NCBI GenBank assembly: GCA_003166865.1
Contig: PMUP01000081.1
Coordinates: forward strand, 1-64,000
DNA: 64,000 nucleotides
Direction: 5' to 3'
Source of the DNA: Bryobacterales bacterium
Lineage (GTDB): Bacteria; Acidobacteriota; Terriglobia; Bryobacterales; Bryobacteraceae
Positions 24,722 through 32,398 of this stretch are shown here, piece after piece. The translations under genes and the position numbers were made by a program. The notes beneath the pieces were generated by a model. That model ran no database searches, was not told where the DNA came from, and worked only from the letters and a program-made list of their open reading frames with translations. Numbering within the stretch: the stretch's first letter is position 1; each line of letters begins with the position of its first letter.

Positions 24722-26434
24722 CTACTTCTCTCCTTGTGTGGTGGTTCCCCAGGAAGAGCTGGTTCCCCAGGAAGAACTGCTTCCCCAGGAAGAGCTGCTT
24801 CCCCAAGAAGAGCTGCTTCCCCAAGAAGAGCTGGTGCTCCAAGAATTGCTGCTTCCCGAAATGCCCGTTGTTCCGCCTGGACCGGGAACGAGCACCGCCG
24901 ATCCCCACACTGTGGGGGCGAATAAGGCCGGGTTGGTCCACCAGGTCTCCGTCAGATTTGGCACCAGCAAAGCTGTGCCGAGCAGCGAGTTGTAGATGAC
25001 TTTCGGAGATTCGGCCGAGCCGAACGGCAGATCGTAGTCGGCGAGCGCTGCGGTGATGTCCACATACCCGGCTCCGACCGTGAACATATCGTAGTAGTCC
25101 GTGTAGGTGTCGCCGGTGGTGGGATCCGAAGCGGTGCTCGTCACCGGGAAGGTCTTGGATGCCGTTTTCATGAGCCGCGCCTTGACCGTATCCGGTGTCA
25201 AGAAGGGGTCCTTTTGAAGCATCAGCGCGACGGCGCCCGAGACCACCGGCGTCGCCATGCTGGTGCCGCTCAATGTGAGGTACAGCGGGGTGCCCGAAAC
25301 GTTGGCGGTGGTATAGCTGGAAGCCGGGAGAATGTTGCCGGGATAGTTGTTCACCAGGGTGGAGCCGGGAGCGAGCAGCGAGTCGACCGTATTGCCGGGA
25401 GCGACTACGTCAGGCTTCGCGATCAGATCGATATAGGTAGGGCCACGCGAGCTGTAGCTGGCGATGCGGTCGTCGTTGGTGGGCATGGTCTCTTCGGTCT
25501 TCATGGCTCCCACCGTGATGGCGTGCGGAGAAGAGCCGGGCGACAGGATGGTGGCATACCCATTGCGCCCATCATTGCCGGCAGCGACCACCACTACGAT
25601 TCCCGCGTTCCAGGCTGCTTCCACCGCCTGGCACAGGGGATCTTGCGAGCAGCTCTCGAAAATCGGGCGGCCCAGCGAAAGATTGATCACGCGCACGTTG
25701 TATTGGTTCTTGAGCTGTACGGCCCTGTCAATGGCTGCGATCACCACGCTGTCGGTACTGGAGCCGTTCTCATCCAGAACGCGCAGGTCCAGAATATTCG
25801 CATTCGGCGCGATGCCTTTGAAAGTACGGAAGGAGCCCTGTTGGTCGGAGGAGCTTCCGTTCCCCGCGACGATGCCGGCCACGTGAGTGCCATGGCCGAA
25901 GTCGTCGTTGAGGGTTCCTCCAATGAAGCTTTGCCGGTATACCACGCGGCTGGTGGATGAATTGGGCGCGTTCAAGTCCGGGTGATCATAGATTCCGCTG
26001 TCGATCACAGCAACGCCGATGCCCGTTCCTACCAAGCCGGAGTTCCAGGCCGCCGGCGCGCTGACGGCGACAGCCGTGTAGTCGAGCGTAGCGCCCAACT
26101 GGCGGTCCGGCGAGATATAGCTCACGTTCGACTGATTCGCCACTGACAGTATATTCGCGGGTTGCAGCTTCGCCGATACGGCTGGAATCGCTGAAAAAAT
26201 CGAGTTGATCAGGGTGCCCAGAATGCCTCCGGACGATTGCTGAAACGGCGTGTTGTACTGCACGATGACGTTGATGTTATTCGACGGATTCGCGAGCAAC
26301 GGTTGAAGGTCCGGCGAGATCTTGGAATTTTGGCCGAACGCCCGGCCGACAATCAACAGAAAGAATGCGAGAAACGCGGTTCGCGCGGCGCGTCTTGAAT
26401 ACTTCAGCGAGTAACGATTCGAGTAATCCGGCAT
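24722..26434 (-). CDS. S8 subtilase with Ser/Trp/Gly repeat tail
   Basis: A 570-residue secreted subtilisin-like protease. The ATG at 26434 gives a signal peptide (about residues 10-35); ATG 26533 would add 33 residues. A short propeptide-like part (NVIVQYNTPFQQ) precedes the catalytic domain, with Asp in VAVIDSGIYDHPDL (about 145), His in DDFGHGTHVAGIVA (about 182) and Ser in LSGTSMATPVVSG (about 391). The last about 40 residues repeat Ser-Ser-Ser-Trp-Gly-Ser. The tail is encoded by 18-base tandem repeats and could be a surface anchor or spacer. It lies close to the operon at 22609-24685 but has no shared function visible. Confidence 0.92.
   Translation of the reverse strand: MPDYSNRYSLKYSRRAARTAFLAFFLLIVGRAFGQNSKISPDLQPLLANPSNNINVIVQYNTPFQQSSGGILGTLINSIFSAIPAVSAKLQPANILSVANQSNVSYISPDRQLGATLDYTAVAVSAPAAWNSGLVGTGIGVAVIDSGIYDHPDLNAPNSSTSRVVYRQSFIGGTLNDDFGHGTHVAGIVAGNGSSSDQQGSFRTFKGIAPNANILDLRVLDENGSSTDSVVIAAIDRAVQLKNQYNVRVINLSLGRPIFESCSQDPLCQAVEAAWNAGIVVVVAAGNDGRNGYATILSPGSSPHAITVGAMKTEETMPTNDDRIASYSSRGPTYIDLIAKPDVVAPGNTVDSLLAPGSTLVNNYPGNILPASSYTTANVSGTPLYLTLSGTSMATPVVSGAVALMLQKDPFLTPDTVKARLMKTASKTFPVTSTASDPTTGDTYTDYYDMFTVGAGYVDITAALADYDLPFGSAESPKVIYNSLLGTALLVPNLTETWWTNPALFAPTVWGSAVLVPGPGGTTGISGSSNSWSTSSSWGSSSSWGSSSSWGSSSSWGTSSSWGTTTQGEK
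24743..24868 (-). repeat. Seven 18-bp tandem repeats in the subtilase gene
   Basis: Seven consecutive 18-base units of the type GGTTCCCCAGGAAGAGCT, the last two diverged, encode the six-residue Ser-Ser-Ser-Trp-Gly-Ser/Thr motif. All units keep the reading frame, so copy-number change would only change tail length. Confidence 0.88.
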
Positions 26435-26574
26435 GACGGCTCTAACAAAAGCACGCCAGCCACCAGAACATAAGTGCCCAAGAATGAAGCGGTTCCATTC
26501 ATGGCCATTCTGTTTTAGGCCAACTTGTCTCATTCGCGCAGGACAGGTTGACTGGGTCCAATCGGCGCCAAGGA

Positions 26575-28176
26575 CTACTTAGTGATTTGTTTTTCGCTCG
26601 GAACCGCCTTGGGCATGGGCACGCGAGGCATCATCTGATCGCGCATCGCGGTGTTGTAAACGAATGCCGCCATGATGGCCGCGCATTGCATCACGTCGCC
26701 GGGCTGCACGCGATCATAGAGGTCCATATTGGAGTGGTGGGTGCGCGTGGAGTAGTCCATCGGATCCTGGACGAAGTTGAAACCGGGGAGGCCGACAAAG
26801 GCGAACGAGGTGTGGTCGGTACCGCCGGGACGCCTGGCTGCCTCAGCAGTGATGTTGGCAACCGTGGTTGCGCCAAGATCGTTGAACGGCTTCAGCCACT
26901 GTTCGAAGATCGGCTTAACCTCGTCGTTTCCTTGGGCGCCGATACCGCGAAACCGGCCGGTTCCCGAGTCGTCGTTGTAATACGCGGACAGCTTGAAGTA
27001 CTCCGGTTTCGGTTGCATGCTTTCGCGATCCGCGAAGTGCTGCGTCACGTAAGCCTTCGACCCCAGCAATCCCTCCTCTTCGCCGCCCCACAGAGCGATG
27101 CGCACCGTGCGGTCCATCTTCAAATTGAGCGTCGTTAAGATGCGCACCGCTTCGATGGCTACGGCTGAACCGGTGGCGTTATCGGTTGCGCCAGTGCCGC
27201 CGTGCCAGGAATCGAGATGCCCGCCCAGCATAACGACCTCGTCTTTCTTGCGGCCGCCCGGGATCTCGCCGACGACATTGAACGAGTCGGTGGGCGAATC
27301 GAAGAACTGCGCTTGAATATCGAACTCCAGTTTCACCGGGATGTTGTGATCCAGCAGCCGCACCATGCGGTTGTAGTGCTCCGGCGTTAGGACGACCATC
27401 GGCGGTGGAACGGGATCTTTGGGATCGCGCGATCCGCCAGCCTGGCCGAACACGATGCCAGCGTCGCCGATATTGCCGGATTGCAAAACGACGACTGCGC
27501 CCTCGTCCTTGAGGTATTGGTTCACCTTGTTACGAAACGCGGTGCGCTGCTGCTGCTCAGGCGTTTGCTGCGGCCCAAGCGGGCGGAAGAGATTTGGCAG
27601 CCGTCCGGGCTCCAGGCTCTGTGCGAGTTCGGTGTCGGTGAGGCGGCGGCCCGGCGGGTCCGTGGGCATGGCCAGATCGCGCGACTTCATGGTCAAGACG
27701 ATCTTGCCGCGCAGCTTGCCCTTGAATTTCTCGAGGTCCGCATCGGTTTCAAGCGGCGCGTAGATGGCTTGCGCTTGCACCGGGCCGGTCGTGCCTGGAG
27801 ACCAGGCCAATGGGAATCCGATGAGCGGCGCGTAGGCTGGCTCGAGCATGTGGCCGGCGAAGCGCGTATAGTCCCAGCCGCGGCCGAAAGGTCCCCAGGC
27901 TTCTTCGTGGACGTTGGCGAGCCCGTACTCCTGCAGCCGTTTCACGACCCAGTCGGCGGCCGACTTGAAGCCGGGTGAGTTGGTGAGGCGCGGTCCATTC
28001 GCGTCGGTGAGATAGAAAACATGCTCCATGACTTTGGAGTTTTCAAACGCCTCTGCTTTGATGCGATGGATAGCCGACAAATCGACCGGCTCTTGGGAGT
28101 AGGCGCGGGCTGCGGATAACACGAACACGATGGTGAGGCCGCGCGAGAGTCTGCGGGATGGCGTTTGGAGATCCAT
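26575..28176 (-). CDS. M28 family metallopeptidase with PA domain, exported
   Basis: A 533-residue exported peptidase of the M28B type. The ATG at 28176 gives a signal peptide (MDLQTPSRRLSRGLTIVFVL through ARAYSQ). A protease-associated region (FRNKVNQYLKDEGAVVVLQS) lies about residues 220-260. The zinc site is GGHLDSWHGGTGATDNA (about 317-333), WGGEEEGLLGSKA (about 366), NDDSGTGRFRG and GGTDHTSFAFVG. All ligands are present. It resembles plasma glutamate carboxypeptidase-type enzymes, probably releasing amino acids from peptides. It stands alone on this strand. Confidence 0.9.
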   Translation of the reverse strand: MDLQTPSRRLSRGLTIVFVLSAARAYSQEPVDLSAIHRIKAEAFENSKVMEHVFYLTDANGPRLTNSPGFKSAADWVVKRLQEYGLANVHEEAWGPFGRGWDYTRFAGHMLEPAYAPLIGFPLAWSPGTTGPVQAQAIYAPLETDADLEKFKGKLRGKIVLTMKSRDLAMPTDPPGRRLTDTELAQSLEPGRLPNLFRPLGPQQTPEQQQRTAFRNKVNQYLKDEGAVVVLQSGNIGDAGIVFGQAGGSRDPKDPVPPPMVVLTPEHYNRMVRLLDHNIPVKLEFDIQAQFFDSPTDSFNVVGEIPGGRKKDEVVMLGGHLDSWHGGTGATDNATGSAVAIEAVRILTTLNLKMDRTVRIALWGGEEEGLLGSKAYVTQHFADRESMQPKPEYFKLSAYYNDDSGTGRFRGIGAQGNDEVKPIFEQWLKPFNDLGATTVANITAEAARRPGGTDHTSFAFVGLPGFNFVQDPMDYSTRTHHSNMDLYDRVQPGDVMQCAAIMAAFVYNTAMRDQMMPRVPMPKAVPSEKQITK

Positions 28177-28276
28177 AGAATAGAGCTTAAACCATAGGCG
28201 AAGGTCGTGGCTCCGCCGCGGCGGGCGGCGGGCGGGGAGCAACAAAACGGTAGACTGGAACTTGAAGGGGACGCTC

Positions 28277-28552
28277 ATGACGATTAACCTGAGACCGGAA
28301 CAGCAGCGCGTGATCGATCTGGCTGTCCAGTCCGGGGCATACCAGAGTCCCGGCGAGGTGCTGGATCAGGCGCTGGAGATCATCCGCGAGCAACTCGAGC
28401 TAGAGGACTGGATGGTGGAGCAGCGCGAAGCGGTTGCCGCTCACATCGAGGCGGGCTTCGCGCAAGCCGAGCGCGGGGAACTGATCGACGGGGACGCAGC
28501 GCTTGAGATGTTGCGGCAGCGGCGCGCCGAGCGGCTGCAGTCGGAGGGGTGA
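28277..28552 (+). CDS. ParD-type antitoxin (ribbon-helix-helix)
   Basis: A 91-residue antitoxin: TINLRPEQQRVIDLAVQSGA forms the ribbon and first helix, YQSPGEVLDQALEIIREQLE the second, and the acidic tail HIEAGFAQAERGELIDGD binds and neutralises the toxin. It is the standard ParD arrangement. The ATG at 28277 is preceded by GAAGGGG. It overlaps the ParE gene by four bases (GTGA). It is expected to repress its own operon. Confidence 0.9.
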   Translation: MTINLRPEQQRVIDLAVQSGAYQSPGEVLDQALEIIREQLELEDWMVEQREAVAAHIEAGFAQAERGELIDGDAALEMLRQRRAERLQSEG

Positions 28553-28878
28553 ACGCGCGGTTCCAGTTCACACGTCTAGCGGCCGAAGACCTGGATGCCA
28601 TCTGGTGGTTTATCGCGGAGCACAGCCGGGACGCTGCCGACCGCGTGGAACGGGAAATCGTCGCTGCCTGCCGGCGCCTGGCGAAACATCCGCTCATGGG
28701 AACGAAGCGCAGAGATATCACGTCCCTGTCGCTGCGTTTCTGGACCGTCACGAAGTTTCCCAACTACGTGATCGCCTACCGCCCGGAAACGGCCCCGTTG
28801 CAAGTGGTCGCCGTGCTGCACGGAAAACGCGACCTGAAGGAGATTCTGGAAGGGCGGTCTTGGGAACAGGCCCCCTGA
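28549..28878 (+). CDS. ParE/RelE-type toxin
   Basis: A 109-residue toxin from GTG 28549, overlapping the antitoxin stop. The ParE pattern is clear: FQFTRLAAEDLDAIWWFIAE, ADRVEREIVAACRRLAKHPL, MGTKRRDI, and the C-terminal YVIAYRPETAPLQVVAVLHG with a final KRDLKEIL. ParE toxins target DNA gyrase, while RelE-like relatives cleave mRNA; the ParD partner supports the former. The gene is intact. Confidence 0.92.
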   Translation: MNARFQFTRLAAEDLDAIWWFIAEHSRDAADRVEREIVAACRRLAKHPLMGTKRRDITSLSLRFWTVTKFPNYVIAYRPETAPLQVVAVLHGKRDLKEILEGRSWEQAP

Positions 28879-28900
28879 GGGTCAGCGGTAAAATAGCAAT

Positions 28901-29128
28901 ATGGATTGGAGCCGATGCAGTGCCGTCGACAGGAGCCCAGCCAAGCTTGGCGGGGTCTGGTGTTTCCGAGGAACGCGCCTCTCGGTGGCGTCGCTCTTCG
29001 AACACATTGACCAAGGCTCAACCATCGACGAATTCCTGGAGTGGTTTCCCTCGGTCCGCCGGGAACAGGTCCACGAGGTTCTTGGGTTTGCCAAGAGTTC
29101 GCTTGAGCAGCCTGCGGCCGTTGCGTGA
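28901..29128 (+). CDS. DUF433 domain protein
   Basis: A 75-residue protein with the DUF433 pattern: KLGGVWCFRGTRLSVASLFE, GSTIDEFLEWFPSVRREQVH and a final helix EVLGFAKSSLE. DUF433 proteins are predicted HTH antitoxins and are normally followed by a DUF5615 (PIN-like) toxin. The 112 bases downstream (29129-29240) hold no recognisable partner, so it is probably an orphan. It is similar to the DUF433 protein at 30145-30411, which lies on the opposite strand. Confidence 0.85.
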   Translation: MDWSRCSAVDRSPAKLGGVWCFRGTRLSVASLFEHIDQGSTIDEFLEWFPSVRREQVHEVLGFAKSSLEQPAAVA

Positions 29129-29240
29129 AGATGGCTCCTCTATACAACGTAAAGGGCGCGTTATGTTTGCGCTGGACTAGGCGCCGTTGATCGAGGACTG
29201 GCGGGACTTCGCCCTTATCTAGTTGAAAGGCGGATCTGGC

Positions 29241-29591
29241 GTGGCTATTTCTAAAAGAAGGCCTATGGACCCTTCAGAGCGGATCGCTCAGCACGTGTTT
29301 AAGACGGTGCATAAGGGGACGGAGGTCGAATTCCGTTCGCAACAAAGCACGGGCGAAGATGTGTACGACTTTGACGTGACGTACCCAGATGGTAGGAAGG
29401 CCGCGCTTGAGGTGACTCGATCCACCCATCAGGAGTCGATTGTTACGTTAGAGCACCTTCGCCAGAGAAGCTACGTGGATGCGAAGGCTTGCCAACATAG
29501 CTGGGTGGTGAGTCCTCACCCAGATTGCAGGATCGACTTAATTCGGAAGAACGTTGATCGATATCTATCCCAAATCGAGTCGAGGGGGTAA
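29241..29591 (+). pseudogene. Unknown gene, 5' part (frameshifted at about 29580)
   Basis: A 116-residue reading frame from GTG 29241 (a TTG at 29223 and an ATG at 29265 are alternatives). It contains DPSERIAQHVFKTVHKGTEV, then YDFDVTYPDGRKAALEVTRS, and ends YLSQIESRG. No known domain is recognised; the DGRKAALEVT segment resembles a restriction-endonuclease-like core strand. The next frame (29618-30052) continues the same protein: reading through from about 29580 with one base added gives YLSQIE followed by EGVTQFAAEPGRMTSS. Its base composition looks less GC-rich than the neighbours. It is probably a single gene broken by a deletion, inside a toxin-antitoxin island. Confidence 0.5.
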
Positions 29592-29617
29592 CTCAATTTG
29601 CAGCCGAACCGGGCCGA

Positions 29618-30052
29618 ATGACCTCGTCCGTCTTCCGTATTTTTCAGGACCTTCGGATCGTTGAAGGATCGCTCGTGCCAGCTTCGCCGCCAGCCCGCAT
29701 CTGGATCGGGGGGCCAACCTCTTCCGTTATGGGGAGCATCGTCAACCCGGACGATTTGCAGCGAGCAATCGAGTACGAAGCAAATAAACCTGACAGCAGG
29801 CGAAAGCTAGCAGCCAGCCAATGCATGGAGCGGCACCTGTTCGTCTGCGTCGACTCATTGAAGACCGAGGCGTGGCAAGCCCTGATTCACTGTGCCCCAG
29901 TACAGCCGCCAATGCTACCAGCCGAAGTCACCCACATGTGGGCCGCTACTGACGAAGGTCAAGGTGGCATTCTTGTCTTGGTCGCCGAGGCGTCCAAGGG
30001 GTGGCAAAACCTCGGTACAATACCGAAGTCTCAACGGCCGGCAGAGCCCTGA
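29618..30052 (+). pseudogene. Unknown gene, 3' part (continuation of 29241-29591)
   Basis: A 144-residue frame from ATG 29618, but the same frame is open back to about 29579, where it continues the protein of the preceding frame. It has ASQCMERHLFVCVDSLKTEA, then AWQALIHCA, and PPMLPAEVTHMWAATDEGQG near the end. It resembles the C-terminal part of hypothetical proteins of about 250-300 residues with an RHLFVWVD-type strand. The joined protein would be about 270 residues. Function unknown. It abuts the broken DUF5615 gene; the junction lies between 30053 and 30072. Confidence 0.5.
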
Positions 30053-30071
30053 CGCGCAAGGAAAGCCTGTC

Positions 30072-30161
30072 TCAGCCTCGTTCTATCGCCTCCGTGACCT
30101 CGTGGCCCGAAAGCGACCCGGCAATACCACTTGGAGTGCCGTGGTCAAAGAGAATGCGCAT
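30072..30161 (-). pseudogene. Truncated DUF5615 toxin gene
   Basis: Starting at ATG 30161, which overlaps the end of the DUF433 gene by 17 bases, the frame reads MRILFDHGTPSGIAGSLSGH and EVTEAIERG, then stops at TGA (30072-30074) followed by DRLS. DUF5615 proteins (about 110 residues) read ...ERGWDRLSNGDLL at this point, so the stop lies where Trp is expected and fits a TGG to TGA change. After DRLS the similarity ends, so the rest has been deleted. Only 29 codons remain. The start and arrangement match the usual DUF433-DUF5615 pair. Confidence 0.68.
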
Positions 30162-30411
30162 CCGCCGAAGGTACTGCGCCGACGGGAATCGGCGGCGGGT
30201 CGAGACTGCGGGCGGCGAATTCGAGCACGGCCTGAATCTGCTCCCGGGTTACGTGAAACTGCTCGATGATTTCCTCTATGCTTGAGCCCGCCTCAAGATT
30301 TTCAAAGACCGTAGCGACAGGCATCCGCGTGTCTCGGAATACCCACGCGCCGCTGCGCTTGCCGGGCACGCTCTTCACCGCTGGGCACTGTGACCAATCC
30401 AGATTCGCCAT
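30145..30411 (-). CDS. DUF433 domain protein (partner of the broken DUF5615)
   Basis: An 88-residue protein starting MANLDWSQCPAVKSVPGKRS, with a GAGGAG ribosome site upstream. The DUF433 core is GAWVFRDTRMPVATVFENLE, GSSIEEIIEQFHVTREQIQA and VLEFAARSLD. It is a predicted HTH antitoxin. Its downstream partner is the truncated DUF5615 gene at 30072-30161. With the toxin destroyed the antitoxin is no longer needed for survival but is still intact. It is similar to the protein at 28901-29128. Confidence 0.85.
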   Translation of the reverse strand: MANLDWSQCPAVKSVPGKRSGAWVFRDTRMPVATVFENLEAGSSIEEIIEQFHVTREQIQAVLEFAARSLDPPPIPVGAVPSADAHSL

Positions 30412-30457
30412 AGCCAAGTCTCCTCTCCCACGATAACGTCAAGTGGCGAACTGTGCG

Positions 30458-32398
30458 TTATTGGACCTCAAAATCTGCCGTCCGCTTGACCTGTTTGCCC
30501 GACGAGTCGATCGCCGTTACTTCGAGTTGATACTTTCCCGGGGCCAGCGAACTAATTGGAAGGTTTCCGCCCTGCTGCGGAACGATGAGCTTCAGCATTC
30601 CTGAGTCCCACTTCGGCGCGCCGGCCGGGCGATCCACAATTCGCACCTGAGCCGTCACGGACGCAGGATTGGAATCGTAAACTTCAAAGTAAAAGAACGC
30701 TTGCTCCGATTTCATGAATTGACTGGAGCCAGCCGGTATTACCTGCATACCCTGCGCAACCAGCGGAGTCTGATCGCCGATGGAAACACCGAGACCGAGG
30801 CCCAGATCGGCCGCCGGGCGGGCCTCCCTGCCAAGCGCCAAGCTGCTCAGGGCCAATTCTCCGGCTTTCCGCGGTTCCACATCCAGCGGTGCTTCCAGCT
30901 TTCCGAAACTCTGGCCGCCGGAGCTGAATGCCATCGTAAAGCGGTACTGGCCTGGAGCGATTTTGAACGCTTTCTCGTAATGCAGAGACTTGCCCTTCAT
31001 TTTGTCGATTTCGGCCTGAGTCAAATCCAACTTCACGGTATCGCTGAAACGCGCTGCCACGCTGCCATCCGGCGTGGACGCGATGCCCAGCAGATCCATT
31101 TCGGCGTGCAGTTTGCCCTTTTGATTTTGGAATTTCAGCGCGTCAGCCGCGATCTCCATCGCCAGATTGACGCGGGCCACGTTGGGCGAGAGATAAAAAT
31201 ACGGGAGCCGGATGGAGGCAGCGATGTCGCCGGTTTGTGTTGCGGCCGCACGCTGCTCCAAATCCTTTCCCGTTGAGGTCCCAGCCAACAGATCCAGGGG
31301 CTTCTCGGTGCAGTACGTGGTGCGCGAACGCACCGTGGTCTGTTTGCGATCCACCTTAACCCGGATGGCGTGGCAAGTCCCCTCCTTCGATTCGGGAGCC
31401 ACATAGGTGAGGACATAATACTGGCTTTGCTCTTGTGCGATGTTCTGCAATCCTCCCAGCAGATCGGTGGTGTTGCGCACCACGAAACCTCCGGTTCCGT
31501 TGGCGAGCCCAAACAAAACCTCCTGGCTGCTGGAGCCGGATTCGGGAAGTGACGAGCCGATATTGTCGGTCTCGCCCTGAGGTCCGCCGCCGGGCCCCCC
31601 TCTTGCCCCGTAGCGGGGCTGGATGCCAAGCGGTGGCGCGTCGCCGGGATTTGTCTGAGCGTAAACTGGCCGGACATCCACGGGATAGAAAGCGACGCCG
31701 GACTTGTTCGCAGCTTCGATCACCTCCCGCACCTCCGATTTCTGATCGCCCGAGGACGAGAGCGTCCCCGTGAACAAAATCACGATCTTTCGGCCCGGAA
31801 GAACGCCTAGACTCTTTCCCAGGTCGCCGAGGGACCGGATCATGTTGCGCACTCCGAATGAGGTGACAAGCGGAGTGCCGCCGCGTCCGACGGCCCGGTC
31901 TTCCTCCACCCGGCTGGGGTCGTGCGAGCGATCGGAATCGGCGGCGCTGGGCGCCAGGCCATGGAAGCTGGCTTGGTTCAAGGCGTCCTTCAGACGGCCG
32001 GCGTTGTCGGTGAAGTTTTGAACAACACGCACGGAACCGTTGAAGGTCACCATGGCCAGCATGTGGTTCGGCCCCGCTTCGGCATCGATAAAACTGGCGG
32101 CAGCTTGCCGGACCGGAATCTGATCGCGCGCCTCCATGCTGGTCTCATCGAAAAACAGGACCAGGGAACGCGTCTGCGCGCTAGCGGATGCCGATTCCAA
32201 CGCGAAACCCCTGATGATTTGCTCCTTGCCGTCCTGCGAGATGTGAAAATCCTTGGCGGTGAGATCCGAGACGTACGCGCCATTCTTGGCGGTGACGATC
32301 GCGTCCACCAGCACTTCGCGCGTCTCGGTCTGAATCACTGGGCTTGGTTGAGCGCTTAGCACGCCGGTCAAACAGAGCAATACCGTTGTGAGCTTCAT
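30458..32398 (-). CDS. VWFA-related acidobacterial protein, exported
   Basis: A 646-residue exported protein: signal peptide about residues 1-16, then the acidobacterial VWFA-related start ETREVLVDAIVTAKNGAYVS, DLTAKDFHISQDGKEQIIRG. The VWA domain (about 75-340) has LVLFFDETSMEA in place of a full DxSxS metal site, and ILFTGTLSSSGDQKSEVRE. A Gly-Pro-rich loop (RYGARGGPGGGPQGETD) precedes LPESGSSSQEVLFGLANGTG. The last about 250 residues are beta-rich and unassigned. It overlaps the upstream VWA gene by four bases (ATGA). Function is unknown; such proteins are probably adhesive or envelope-associated. Confidence 0.9.
   Translation of the reverse strand: MKLTTVLLCLTGVLSAQPSPVIQTETREVLVDAIVTAKNGAYVSDLTAKDFHISQDGKEQIIRGFALESASASAQTRSLVLFFDETSMEARDQIPVRQAAASFIDAEAGPNHMLAMVTFNGSVRVVQNFTDNAGRLKDALNQASFHGLAPSAADSDRSHDPSRVEEDRAVGRGGTPLVTSFGVRNMIRSLGDLGKSLGVLPGRKIVILFTGTLSSSGDQKSEVREVIEAANKSGVAFYPVDVRPVYAQTNPGDAPPLGIQPRYGARGGPGGGPQGETDNIGSSLPESGSSSQEVLFGLANGTGGFVVRNTTDLLGGLQNIAQEQSQYYVLTYVAPESKEGTCHAIRVKVDRKQTTVRSRTTYCTEKPLDLLAGTSTGKDLEQRAAATQTGDIAASIRLPYFYLSPNVARVNLAMEIAADALKFQNQKGKLHAEMDLLGIASTPDGSVAARFSDTVKLDLTQAEIDKMKGKSLHYEKAFKIAPGQYRFTMAFSSGGQSFGKLEAPLDVEPRKAGELALSSLALGREARPAADLGLGLGVSIGDQTPLVAQGMQVIPAGSSQFMKSEQAFFYFEVYDSNPASVTAQVRIVDRPAGAPKWDSGMLKLIVPQQGGNLPISSLAPGKYQLEVTAIDSSGKQVKRTADFEVQ

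Noticed and set aside
24743-24868. The tandem repeat as a CRISPR array
   Set aside because: The units adjoin without spacers and lie in the reading frame of the subtilase.
29129-29240. A partner toxin for the first DUF433 gene
   Set aside because: A short frame from 29131 reads MAPLYNVKGALCLRW and a different frame ends EDWRDFALI; neither gives a convincing DUF5615 match in 112 bases.
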